In this document: positions 1 to 6,275 of the stretch, one piece after another | Layout of the letters: every line of letters starts with the position of its first letter | Numbering within the stretch: the stretch's first letter is position 1 | Source of the DNA: UBA3071 sp965369635 | GTDB taxonomy: Bacteria > Chloroflexota > Anaerolineae > UBA3071 | Assembly (NCBI GenBank): GCA_965369635.1 | Contig: CBDURC010000115.1 | Coordinates: 1-9,766, forward strand | Reading direction: 5' to 3' | DNA length: 9,766 nt | Made by a program: the position numbers and the translations under genes | Notes under the pieces: generated by a model | What the model was told of the DNA's origin: nothing | Databases searched by the model: none | What the model saw: the letters and a program-made list of their open reading frames with translations, nothing else

Positions 1-73
1 CTTCTTTTTGTGATCCCTTATTGCCTCACTTCAACTCTCAAGACGTAACTGGCCGCCGGAAAGTTCCATTCAC

Positions 74-856
74 TCACCAGCCATAGGCCAGGCGGGCGAT
101 GAGACGATCTGGCAGCTTGGCAGCCCGCATGCGCGACTGGGTCAGTTCGTAAGGATAGGCCACCCGCCGGAAGCGCAGGATGTTGGCCTCTGTGTCCAGT
201 AGGGCGTAGGCCGCACGGGGATTGCTGTCCCGCGGCTGGCCCACGCTGCCCGGGTTGATGATCAGGCGGTGGCCATTCGTCAGATCTACAGACTGCCTGT
301 AGCTGGGAGCCAAGGCACGACAGACTTCTGTATTCTCTACCGCTCGCTGCTGCCGATGGCAGTTGAAGATGACCGGCACGTGGGTGTGGCCAACGAGGCA
401 GGACTGTGTGTCGAAGTGGGCGAGGTTCTCCCTGGCGATGAAAGGAGAGACCATGTACTCCCAGACAGGGTGGCGGGGGCTGGCGTGGGTGATGGTGAAG
501 TCGCCCCGCACCAGCGGCTCGGCTGGCAGTCCTTTCAGGTAGGCCCGGCTCTCCGGTGTGAGCTGTTCCCGCGTCCAGACCACGGCGCGGCGAGCCTCGG
601 CGTTGAAGTCGTCCACCGGCAGATTGCCCAACACCGCCCAGTCGTGGTTGCCCGCCACACAGAGATGATCGTCGCCAAAGGCTCGCAGCCGCTCCACGCA
701 TTCGTTGGGGTCGGGGCCGTAGCCCACCACATCGCCCAGACACCACACCTGTTCGAAGCCGGTGTCGCCGAGCAGATCCAACTGCTCCGCATCCGCCAGC
801 ACCGTCTCCAGTGCGGTCAAGTTGGCATGGATGTCGGAGAGTATCAGGACGCGCAT
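74..856 (-). CDS. Calcineurin-like metallophosphoesterase (YfcE/Metallophos_2 type)
   Basis: A probable cytosolic two-metal phosphoesterase of 260 residues; the substrate cannot be told from sequence. All family motifs are visible (numbering from the ATG): SDIHAN with D8 and H10, LGDVVGYGP with D42, GNHD with N70 and H71, TH at H124, and GHTH with H157 and H159. NPGSVGQPRD follows, as in small single-domain phosphodiesterases. No signal peptide or membrane segment is seen. Two adjacent start codons exist, GTG at 859 and ATG at 856. An AGGAGG lies 4 nt before the ATG but only 1 nt before the GTG, so I prefer the ATG. The TGA of the upstream gene shares one base with this ATG (TGATG), so the two are very likely co-translated and translationally coupled. 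The fold is certain; the role (nucleotide, cyclic nucleotide or protein phosphate) is open. Confidence 0.93.
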   Translation of the reverse strand: MRVLILSDIHANLTALETVLADAEQLDLLGDTGFEQVWCLGDVVGYGPDPNECVERLRAFGDDHLCVAGNHDWAVLGNLPVDDFNAEARRAVVWTREQLTPESRAYLKGLPAEPLVRGDFTITHASPRHPVWEYMVSPFIARENLAHFDTQSCLVGHTHVPVIFNCHRQQRAVENTEVCRALAPSYRQSVDLTNGHRLIINPGSVGQPRDSNPRAAYALLDTEANILRFRRVAYPYELTQSRMRAAKLPDRLIARLAYGW

Positions 857-1509
857 CACTCCTCCTCAGCAGCCCAGAAGTCTTCGTTTATCACTGTTCT
901 GTGCAGCAGCCGTTCCAGCAGGGGGTCGGCGACGTTCAGAGCCTGCCGGTCAAGGCAGTAGGCTGCCAGCCCCTCGGTGAAGTAGGCGTGAGGGTCATGC
1001 TGTGCCGCCTCGCTCTGGCCATAGCCCAATGCAAAAAGCTCCCGCACCCGCTGTCCCACTTCCTGCCAGCGAGGTGTGATGCCGCCGCCATCGGAAAGCC
1101 AAACGCCGTCAGCCGCGCCGCGACAGCCCAGTAGGTGATCCAGCAGACGGCCGACCAGCACCAGCGGGCGGCTGTTGGCCGTCGCCAGATCGGCCAGCGC
1201 CACATGAGCTACTCCGTCCAGCATGCGTTGCCCACACCGCTGCGGCCCGGGCATGTAGCCCCGATCCTGCGTGCCGATGAGCACGTGACCACGCTCCTGC
1301 GCTGCCCAGAAGCGTAGTAACCCGGTGGGGAAGGGACGCAGTTGCTGTTTGAACACTTCCACCGGGGCCCATGAGCTGTCGAAGTGCTCACGGATCGCCG
1401 CGGGCACTCGCTCCAGTGCGCCAGGCACCAGGTGCAGCTTGGCCCGGGTCAGGGCGCGCAGTGCAGCAGAGCGCTCATATTCCCCACGCTTTGACGTCCG
1501 ATTGGGCAT
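856..1509 (-). CDS. Uncharacterised 217-residue protein, possibly a degenerate zincin-like protein
   Basis: I do not recognise a named family with confidence. The protein is soluble-looking, with no signal peptide or membrane helix. It has a basic N-terminus (residues 1-25) and a middle with LIGTQDRGYMPGPQRCGQRM. The segment LVGRLLDHLLG (118-128) is followed about 50 residues later by DPHAYFTEGLAAYCLDR. That pairing resembles the HExxH helix and downstream NEG/AEA helix of anthrax-lethal-factor-like zincins. Here the first His and the Glu of HExxH would be R121 and L122, leaving H125 and E179, so an active protease is doubtful; this is inference from spacing only. The ATG at 1509 has an AGGA 8 nt upstream. 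The gene lies directly upstream of the metallophosphoesterase with a TGATG overlap, so it is the first gene of a two-gene unit. No convincing promoter could be assigned in 1510-1620. Confidence 0.85.
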   Translation of the reverse strand: MPNRTSKRGEYERSAALRALTRAKLHLVPGALERVPAAIREHFDSSWAPVEVFKQQLRPFPTGLLRFWAAQERGHVLIGTQDRGYMPGPQRCGQRMLDGVAHVALADLATANSRPLVLVGRLLDHLLGCRGAADGVWLSDGGGITPRWQEVGQRVRELFALGYGQSEAAQHDPHAYFTEGLAAYCLDRQALNVADPLLERLLHRTVINEDFWAAEEE

Positions 1510-1620
1510 TCACGCCGTCCTGTGCTAAGATACGCTAGAATGGCGGGTAAGAAACCTGCCCCGCTTGCTGTCCACGGTTAGGTGTGGTACTACCGTTCTC
1601 ACACGAGGAGGAGAAAGGGT

Positions 1621-1854
1621 ATGGTCAAGGCTATCCGATTTCTCACCGGGCTGACGCTGGGTATGCTTGCTGGCGCTGTAGCGGGCATTGTGCTTGCGCC
1701 CGAATCGGGCGATCAACTGCGGCGCACGCTGAGCGACCGTTTGCGAGCGATCCTCGAAGAAGGACGACAGGCCGCGGCTGAGCGACGAGCCGAGTTGCAG
1801 CAGCAATTCGCCGAAGCCAAGCGGTTGCGTCCGCTTCCGCCGGAGGGAACATAG
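1621..1854 (+). CDS. YtxH-like small membrane protein
   Basis: A 77-residue protein with one N-terminal glycine/alanine-rich transmembrane helix (about residues 6-25, FLTGLTLGMLAGAVAGIVLA). APESGDQLRR follows directly, then a charged amphipathic helix rich in Arg, Glu, Ala and Gln (about 30-70). This is the YtxH layout: a glycine-zipper membrane helix ending in AP.SG...R, then a soluble coiled-coil-like tail. Members are often annotated as stress or gas-vesicle-like proteins; the molecular role is poorly known. An in-frame ATG at 1582 would add 13 residues (MWYYRSHTRRRKG), but the ATG at 1621 has AGGAGG at 1606-1611 with a 9-nt spacer and gives the family N-terminus, so I choose it. A weak promoter is possible at 1565-1593 (TTGCTG, 17 nt, TGGTACTAC). 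The gene converges with mutM, 48 bp away. Confidence 0.85.
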   Translation: MVKAIRFLTGLTLGMLAGAVAGIVLAPESGDQLRRTLSDRLRAILEEGRQAAAERRAELQQQFAEAKRLRPLPPEGT

Positions 1855-1871
1855 TCACGGAAAACCGAAAG

Positions 1872-1900
1872 CAGCGGAAGGAGTTCCTCTATCTTCGCTG
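1872..1900. terminator. Weak candidate hairpin between convergent ytxH-like gene and mutM
   Basis: Between the two stop codons, 1872-1880 (CAGCGGAAG) can pair with 1893-1900 (CTTCGCTG) with one bulged G, leaving a loop of about 12 nt. On the minus strand the hairpin is followed by CTTTCGGTTTTCC, a moderately U-rich run, so it might end the mutM transcript. On the plus strand no U-tract follows. The evidence is only the inverted repeat and its position. Confidence 0.3.
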
Positions 1901-1902
1901 AC

Positions 1903-2727
1903 TCATGCTCCTCCTGCGGGCTGGCAGCGAGGACAGAAGTGCGTGCTGCGCCCGCCCACGCGAATGCGTTCCAGCAGTGTGCCACAGCGCGGACAAGGTT
2001 CTCCGTGGCGTCGGACCACCTGTAGCTGCTCCTGGAACTCCCCGCGCTGCCCCGTCGCTGAGCGGTAGTCTCGCAGCGTGGTTCCCCCAGCGGTGATTGC
2101 CTCTCTCAGAACGCCGCGTATGGCAGCGTGCAGGCGGGCGATCTCGCCAACGCTCAGGCTCTCTCCCAGGCGCAGGGGATGGATGCCGGCGCGGAAGAGC
2201 GCCTCATCGGCGTAGATGTTGCCCAGCCCCGCCAGAACTCGCTGATCGAGCAGGAGAGACTTAACCCGCGCTCGCCGGTTCGCGAGCCGGGCTGCCAGAG
2301 CCTCGGTATCAAAGTCCGCGGCCAGCGGTTCCGGCCCCAGTCTGCCCACCAGCTCCTCGGGATCATCCACCAGGTAGAGCCGCCCGAACTTGCGCACATC
2401 GCGGTAGTGCAGCCGCTGACCATCGTCGAGAGTGAGCACGGCGTGAGTATGCCGATCCGGCTCGACGCTCGAAGGCTGCAACAACAAGTTGCCCGTCATG
2501 CGCAGGTGAACGAGTAGCACGTCGCCGCTGTGGAAGGGGAAAAGCAGGAACTTGCCTCGCCGCCTCGCGTCAGCAAAGATCTGCTGGTTCAGGCGCTGGC
2601 AGAACTCCTCTGCAGGCGGCCGGTCCACAATCCGTTCCCAGCCGATCCAGGTGGACACGATCCGCCGCCCCAGCAGGCGGGAGTGGAGTTGATTAACAAT
2701 GGTCTCGACCTCGGGTAGCTCTGGCAT
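1903..2727 (-). CDS. mutM: Formamidopyrimidine-DNA glycosylase
   Basis: A bifunctional base-excision repair enzyme of 274 residues. It removes oxidised purines such as 8-oxoguanine and Fapy lesions from DNA, then cuts the abasic site by beta/delta elimination. The N-terminus is MPELPEVETIV: after Met removal, Pro2 is the catalytic amine and Glu3 the general acid. K59 in RRGKFLLF and the VHLRMTGNL stretch (73-81) are the other conserved N-domain elements. The helix-two-turn-helix carries GLGNIYADEALFRAGIHP (about 167-184). The C-terminal zinc finger has Cys245, Cys248, Cys265 and Cys268, with GGRST between the pairs. Length and motifs are those of a complete, active Fpg rather than Nei. It follows the EF-Tu-domain-2-like gene after a 12-nt gap. 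It lacks a good Shine-Dalgarno at normal distance, so it probably depends on upstream translation. Confidence 0.97.
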   Translation of the reverse strand: MPELPEVETIVNQLHSRLLGRRIVSTWIGWERIVDRPPAEEFCQRLNQQIFADARRRGKFLLFPFHSGDVLLVHLRMTGNLLLQPSSVEPDRHTHAVLTLDDGQRLHYRDVRKFGRLYLVDDPEELVGRLGPEPLAADFDTEALAARLANRRARVKSLLLDQRVLAGLGNIYADEALFRAGIHPLRLGESLSVGEIARLHAAIRGVLREAITAGGTTLRDYRSATGQRGEFQEQLQVVRRHGEPCPRCGTLLERIRVGGRSTHFCPRCQPAGGA

Positions 2728-2739
2728 AAGGCGTTGCGT

Positions 2740-2997
2740 CTACTCCTCTTCCACTTTGTAGACCGTGTCCCCGCGGCGAGCTCTCTCCACCACCAACAGG
2801 CCGATCTCCTTCCCCTTCTCCGCGACCTCAAGCGACTGGTGTTCAAACTGCATGGAGGTCACATCTTGCTGGAAGTCGCTGGTGTGTCCCAGGACATGGA
2901 TGCGATCCCCAAGCTGCAGCCGGTCGGTGAGCCACACCGACGCGACCGAGATGCGTCCGAAATAGTGAGTGACTTTGCCAATCTCTTTCCACCCCAT
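2740..2997 (-). CDS. Orphan EF-Tu domain-2-like (translation factor beta-barrel) protein
   Basis: A small 85-residue protein (MGWKEIGKVTHYFGRISVAS...) consisting essentially of one beta-barrel like domain 2 of translational GTPases. It shows the order KVTHYF, then VASVWLTDRLQLGDRIHVLGHTSDF, then VTSMQFEHQ and GKEIGLLV, i.e. the strand pattern that in EF-Tu/IF2 domain 2 reads 'G.l..Gd.i.i.g......v.si......v..a..G..v.i'. No GTPase domain is present. Such stand-alone proteins are annotated as translation elongation factor-like; no role is established that I know of. The ATG at 2997 has GGAGG (3009-3005 on the minus strand) with a 7-nt spacer. A longer frame from 3093 would read through the promoter and is rejected. 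It is the first gene of the unit with mutM, driven by an extended -10 promoter at 3044-3052. Confidence 0.85.
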   Translation of the reverse strand: MGWKEIGKVTHYFGRISVASVWLTDRLQLGDRIHVLGHTSDFQQDVTSMQFEHQSLEVAEKGKEIGLLVVERARRGDTVYKVEEE

Positions 2998-3043
2998 GGT
3001 TCTCCCTCCCTTTTGCATCTGCGGTTGACGGCTATCCACCGAC

Positions 3044-3052
3044 ATTATACCA
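3044..3052 (-). promoter_or_regulatory. Extended -10 promoter of the EF-like/mutM unit
   Basis: Reading the minus strand, TGG-TATAAT is a perfect extended -10 element. The -35 region (around 3067-3072, TTTCGC) is poor, as is common with extended -10 promoters. Predicted transcription start is near 3037, giving a leader of about 40 nt that contains the good GGAGG of the first gene. Confidence 0.65.
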
Positions 3053-3098
3053 TGAAAGTGAGAAGCGCGAAAGTGAGTGGAAGGGGGCGTCAAGCCGA

Positions 3099-3120
3099 TG
3101 GGCCAAGCAGGAAAGGCCCA
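3099..3120. repeat. Inverted repeat just upstream of the fabL promoter
   Basis: TGGGCC (3099-3104) and GGCCCA (3115-3120) form a 6-bp perfect inverted repeat with a 10-nt spacer, ending 3 bp before the fabL -35 hexamer. It lies between the divergent EF-like and fabL promoters, so it could be an operator or chance in GC-rich DNA. No known regulator motif is recognised. Confidence 0.3.
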
Positions 3121-3123
3121 AGT

Positions 3124-3151
3124 TTGCGAATCGGAACGTCTGTGTTACAAT
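3124..3151 (+). promoter_or_regulatory. Sigma70-type promoter of fabL
   Basis: TTGCGA (3124-3129), a 16-bp spacer, then TGT-TACAAT (3143-3151), giving an extended -10 with 5 of 6 matches to TATAAT. The predicted start is near 3158, leaving a leader of about 45 nt before the ATG at 3203. Confidence 0.65.
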
Positions 3152-3202
3152 CACTGGCGCAGCGAGGTGATGCAATACCAGAGACCATCGAGGAGGACTA
3201 TC

Positions 3203-3967
3203 ATGTCTACCAAATCACTCAGCGGCAGAGTCGCCGTCATCACCGGCAGCGGGCGGGGGATCGGCCGCGCCATTGCCCTGGAACTGGCCGAGCGCGGCGC
3301 CGACATCTGTGTCAACTTCCTGCGCAAGCGTTCGGCAGCTGAGGCTACCGTAGCCGAGGTGCGGGCCAAAGGGGTGCGAGCTCACTTGGTCAAAGCTAAC
3401 GTGGGCGAACTGGATCAGGTGAAGCGGCTCATCCAGGAGACAGTCGAGGCTATGGGCGGCGTGGACATCCTGGTGGGCAACGCGGCGTCGGGAGTGCTCA
3501 AGCCTGTCATCGAGCAGGATCTGAAAAGCTGGGACTGGACGATGAACATCAACGCCCGTTCCATCCTTTTCGCTGCCAAGGCCGCCGCGCCCTACATGAT
3601 CGAGAAAGGATGGGGGCGGATTGTCACGCTGACCAGCATCGGCTCCGTGCGGGTGTTGCCTGAATACTCCATAATCGGCATCTCCAAGGCAGCCATTGAG
3701 GCCATCACCCGCTACCTGGCCGTAGAGCTCGCGCCGCACGGCATTCGTGTGAACGCGGTCTCTCCCGGCGTGGTAGACACGGATGCGCTCAAGTTCTTCC
3801 CCAGCCGAGACATGATTCTCTCGGAAGCGCGCCGACGCAGCCCTGTGGGCCGTCTGGCGACGCCGGAGGACGTGGCGAGGGTGGTCGCCTTCCTGTGCAG
3901 TGACGATGCAGAAATGATCTGCGGCCAGACCATCCTCGTGGATGGGGGCTACAGCGTCCTGGCGTAG
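3203..3967 (+). CDS. fabL: Enoyl-[acyl-carrier-protein] reductase, FabL class (ENR III)
   Basis: A cytosolic short-chain dehydrogenase/reductase of 254 residues. By family it reduces trans-2-enoyl-ACP to acyl-ACP with NADPH, the last step of each round of type II fatty-acid elongation. The cofactor loop is TGSGRGIGRA (T14-A23), and basic residues after strand 2 (R41, K42, R43) fit NADPH. The key class mark is the active site: Y155-x6-K162 (EYSIIGISKAA) instead of the Y-x3-K of FabG. NAASGVLKPV (93-102), SWDWTMNINA (109-118), VDTDALKFFP and GQTILVDGG closely resemble Bacillus subtilis FabL as I remember it. One difference: the usual NNA is GNA here (G92). The ATG at 3203 has AGGAGG (3191-3196) with a 6-nt spacer; the in-frame extension to 3077 would run through the promoter. 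It is monocistronic, ending 25 bp from the convergent LCP gene. A generic FabG-like role is the main alternative. Confidence 0.88.
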   Translation: MSTKSLSGRVAVITGSGRGIGRAIALELAERGADICVNFLRKRSAAEATVAEVRAKGVRAHLVKANVGELDQVKRLIQETVEAMGGVDILVGNAASGVLKPVIEQDLKSWDWTMNINARSILFAAKAAAPYMIEKGWGRIVTLTSIGSVRVLPEYSIIGISKAAIEAITRYLAVELAPHGIRVNAVSPGVVDTDALKFFPSRDMILSEARRRSPVGRLATPEDVARVVAFLCSDDAEMICGQTILVDGGYSVLA

Positions 3968-3992
3968 GGGAAGGAAGGAAGGAGAAGATGTC

Positions 3993-5504
3993 CTAGGGCA
4001 ACTGCCAGTCCTCGCCGAGGATCAGGCGGATGTCCACGGGACTCTTGAGATTGCTGCTGGTGCGCACGTCTTCCGGCAGCACGTGGAACAGCTCCACCAA
4101 CTCCTGCAACGTGTACTGTTTGGCAGTGTAGTCTACCAGCACCGAATTAGCATAGTCGGTGCGGTCAGCATTGCCGAAGGAGACCACCAGGAACCCTTGG
4201 GACTCCAGCCACTCGGTGGTGTGCACTGCCAGCCCCTCCCTGGTGGTGCCGTTGTGGACGACAATACGCGCCGCTTCCTCTGCCAACTGGTAGCGATCGT
4301 CTTCCACTGCAAGCGTCGGCTGCGGGGACTGCTCTTGGACGGCCTCCTGCTGAGCCTGAATCTGCTCCTGCTGGGCCTTGATCTCCTCGTCGCTTACCGG
4401 AGGCGGCGGCTGGAAGAGATTATCCACCAGTGGCCGGATTTCATCCCGCTTCGGCAGAAGCACCCACGCTCCGCCCTCGGTCACGCTGGGCGTGGTCAGC
4501 GTGTTGTCAATGACCAACTGGTCGATGTGGTCCAGATCCAATTGATCGGCCATGCGGGCCAGGGAGATGGCTTGATCCAGTGGCAAGTCCGTCTGCACGG
4601 CGTCGCCCAGCGTGCTCGCCAACTGAGGCAGTTTGGGCAACAGCCCCGTGAGAAGATTCTGTTGCAGCAGCTTGTCTTTTAATGCTACGAGCACCTGCTG
4701 CTGGCGGCGAGCGCGGGCGTAGTCAGCACCCTGATGCCGCGTGCGAGCATATTTCAGCGCCAGTTCACCATCCATGCAGTGGTGCCCGGCGGAGATGAAG
4801 AGCGGGTCATACCCGTAGTTGTGGTCAGGGAAGTCAGGGTCATCAATATCCTCTGGGACATCAATGTCCACGCAGCCAACGAGGTTGATGACCTGCTCGA
4901 AACCCTCGAAGTTCACCAGCACGTAGTGGTGGATGGGGTAGCCGAGGAACTCCTCCACTGTCTTCTTGGCCAGCGCTGCTCCCCCACCTGGGTAGTCCCT
5001 CAGTTCCCCCAGCACGTAGGCCATGTTGATGCGATTCTCGCCGTAGCCCGGGATGGGCACCCAAAGATCGCGAGGGATAGAGAGCATCCCTGCGTCGCCC
5101 CGTTCTGGGTCCAGAGTGAGCACGATGATAGTATCGGTGCGATGGGGGCCGTGCTCCTGCGGGCGCTGGTCAATGCCCAGGATCAGAACATTCAGTCGCT
5201 CCTTCTTCTGCCAGGGCGCCAGGAGAGTGAAGAAACCGCCTTGAGCTTGAGGCGTCGCAGACGGAATCTCGGGTTCAGAGCGGACTATTGCGGGAAGCCC
5301 CAGGCGAGGTAGGGGCAACGCCGGGAGTTGTGGCGCGCCAGCAACCGCTGAGCGGGACCAAAGGTAGAGCAGGTAGCCAGAGTAAGCGAAGCCGCACAGG
5401 AAGGCTGCCAGCAGAAAGCCGAGCAGCAGGCTCGACCAAAGAGAAGCCCGGCGACGACGCACGCGGCGTGGTATGGCACGGGACGAATGGCGTGTTTGTT
5501 CCAT
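3993..5504 (-). CDS. LytR-CpsA-Psr (LCP) family protein with LytR_C domain
   Basis: A membrane-anchored envelope enzyme of 503 residues. LCP proteins transfer glycopolymers from a lipid carrier to peptidoglycan or another acceptor outside the cell. It has an Arg-rich cytoplasmic N-terminus (residues 1-20), one transmembrane helix (about 23-49) and a Pro-rich linker (57-90). The LCP domain (about 104-290) shows ILGIDQR (D112, R114), HRTDT (R122, D124), LSIPRD (R145, D146) and KYARTRHQGADYARARRQQQ with its conserved Arg/Asp set. A Pro run and Gln-rich coil (366-394) precede a LytR_C domain (about 412-498, RIVVHNGTTREGLA...). The ATG at 5504 has no Shine-Dalgarno, but an extended -10 lies only 9 nt upstream, suggesting leaderless translation. 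A GTG at 5564 in frame would overlap that promoter and disturb the typical topology, so it is rejected. Confidence 0.93.
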   Translation of the reverse strand: MEQTRHSSRAIPRRVRRRRASLWSSLLLGFLLAAFLCGFAYSGYLLYLWSRSAVAGAPQLPALPLPRLGLPAIVRSEPEIPSATPQAQGGFFTLLAPWQKKERLNVLILGIDQRPQEHGPHRTDTIIVLTLDPERGDAGMLSIPRDLWVPIPGYGENRINMAYVLGELRDYPGGGAALAKKTVEEFLGYPIHHYVLVNFEGFEQVINLVGCVDIDVPEDIDDPDFPDHNYGYDPLFISAGHHCMDGELALKYARTRHQGADYARARRQQQVLVALKDKLLQQNLLTGLLPKLPQLASTLGDAVQTDLPLDQAISLARMADQLDLDHIDQLVIDNTLTTPSVTEGGAWVLLPKRDEIRPLVDNLFQPPPPVSDEEIKAQQEQIQAQQEAVQEQSPQPTLAVEDDRYQLAEEAARIVVHNGTTREGLAVHTTEWLESQGFLVVSFGNADRTDYANSVLVDYTAKQYTLQELVELFHVLPEDVRTSSNLKSPVDIRLILGEDWQLP

Positions 5505-5513
5505 GATGAGAAG

Positions 5514-5541
5514 ATTATAGCATAACTGCAGACGGCAGCAA
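5514..5541 (-). promoter_or_regulatory. Extended -10 promoter of the LCP gene, probably giving a leaderless mRNA
   Basis: On the minus strand TGC-TATAAT (5522-5514) is a perfect extended -10. TTGCTG (5541-5536) lies 16 bp upstream as a partial -35. The expected start, 6-8 nt downstream, falls at about 5506-5508, two to four bases before the ATG at 5504. Confidence 0.65.
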
Positions 5542-5574
5542 AACGGAAGATGAACACGGAACACAGGCTAGGAT

Positions 5575-5603
5575 TTGGCGATTCCTTGTTCTTGATGTAT
5601 GAT
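5575..5603 (+). promoter_or_regulatory. Sigma70-type promoter of rplI
   Basis: TTGGCG (5575-5580, 4 of 6 consensus), a 17-bp spacer and TATGAT (5598-5603, 5 of 6). The predicted start is near 5610, with a leader of about 35 nt containing AAGGAGGG at 5627-5634. It is back to back with the LCP promoter, within one 140-bp divergent intergenic region. Confidence 0.6.
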
Positions 5604-5644
5604 GTGCACCGATTTGTGACTGTGACAAGGAGGGTTTTGGATTC

Positions 5645-6190
5645 ATGGACGTGATTCTGACGCAGGATGTATTGGGCCTCGGAGAAGCTGGCGAGATCAA
5701 GAGTGTGGCCGACGGCTATGCCCGCAACTACTTGATTCCCAGAGGATTAGCGATGTTGGCGACGAAATCCGCGCGCAAGCAGATGGTGGAGATCCAGCGC
5801 ACCGCCGAGAAGCGTCGGTCCAGCGTGCGAAGTTCCGCGGAGTTGCTGGCTCAGAAGATCGGTGGTCTGACTCTCACCTTCGTCGTTAAGGTGGGTGAAG
5901 CGGACCGCCTGTTTGGCTCTATCACCAGCACAGACATAGCGGAGGCTATCGAGAAGGTCTCTGGAGAGGAAGTGGACCGGCGACGCATAGTCTTGAATCG
6001 TCCAATCAAGACACTGGGGGATCACCCCGTGGCGGTCAGGCTGGCCAAGGACCTGATGCCAGAGGTCATCGTCGTGGTGAGGCCAGAAGAGGAACCCGAG
6101 ACAGAAGCGCCCGAACCGCTGGCGGAAGCCATTGAGCCTGAGGAAGGTGAAGAGGAAGAAGTAACTGAGTCTGTCGAAGAGGCAGAGTGA
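5645..6190 (+). CDS. rplI: Large-subunit ribosomal protein bL9 with acidic C-terminal tail
   Basis: bL9 binds 23S rRNA near the L1 stalk. Its N-domain is clear: MDVILTQDVLGLGEAGEIKS followed by VADGYARNYLIPRGLA (21-36), the classical bL9 signature. The long connecting helix spans about 41-73, and the C-domain runs to about residue 146. Most bL9 proteins end near 148-150 residues. This one is 181, with residues 147-181 forming a tail that holds 18 Glu in 35 positions and no Lys or Arg. The ATG at 5645 has AAGGAGGG (5627-5634) with a 10-nt spacer. It is not in the common rpsF-ssb-rpsR-rplI cluster here: it stands alone between a divergent LCP gene and a convergent glycosyltransferase gene, with its own promoter and a terminator-like hairpin downstream. 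Confidence 0.97.
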   Translation: MDVILTQDVLGLGEAGEIKSVADGYARNYLIPRGLAMLATKSARKQMVEIQRTAEKRRSSVRSSAELLAQKIGGLTLTFVVKVGEADRLFGSITSTDIAEAIEKVSGEEVDRRRIVLNRPIKTLGDHPVAVRLAKDLMPEVIVVVRPEEEPETEAPEPLAEAIEPEEGEEEEVTESVEEAE

Positions 6191-6203
6191 CCGCGTCCGT
6201 CTG

Positions 6204-6249
6204 CAAGAGTGCTCGCACGCCCCTCCGCAGGGAGGGGCGTTTGCTCTTG
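6204..6249 (+). terminator. Terminator hairpin after rplI
   Basis: A perfect 10-bp stem, ACGCCCCTCC (6217-6226) with GGAGGGGCGT (6231-6240) around the tetraloop GCAG, begins 26 nt after the stop codon. It is followed by TTGCTCTTG, a moderate U-tract. An outer pairing, CAAGAG (6204-6209) with CTCTTG (6244-6249), could enclose the inner hairpin. On the minus strand no U-tract follows, so service to the convergent glycosyltransferase gene is doubtful. Confidence 0.75.
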
Positions 6250-6275
6250 TGGGTGGGGGCGAATGAGCGCCGTTT

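Noticed and set aside
269..961. A 230-codon open frame on the plus strand
   Set aside because: It lies opposite the well-supported metallophosphoesterase and its upstream gene, and its translation has no recognisable motif. It is a GC-rich antisense shadow.
1535..1541. TAGAAT as a -10 for the YtxH-like gene
   Set aside because: No acceptable -35 lies 16-18 bp upstream and it is about 80 bp from the start codon; the weak pair at 1565-1593 is no better than a guess, so neither was called as a feature.
3077..3202. A 42-residue N-terminal extension of fabL from an upstream in-frame ATG
   Set aside because: It would cover the fabL promoter, has no ribosome binding site, and the family N-terminus begins at the ATG at 3203, which has AGGAGG.
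3968..3992. A terminator between the convergent fabL and LCP genes
   Set aside because: The 25-bp gap is only a GGAA-rich purine run with no inverted repeat.
3942..5312. Two long plus-strand open frames (246 and 192 codons) across the LCP gene
   Set aside because: The minus-strand LCP gene explains this region with full domain structure; the plus-strand frames show no motif, and neither has a clear ribosome binding site.
5505..5564. A 20-residue N-terminal extension of the LCP protein from a GTG
   Set aside because: No Shine-Dalgarno is present, the stretch contains a perfect extended -10 promoter, and the extension adds a Cys-rich hydrophobic segment before the usual basic N-terminus.
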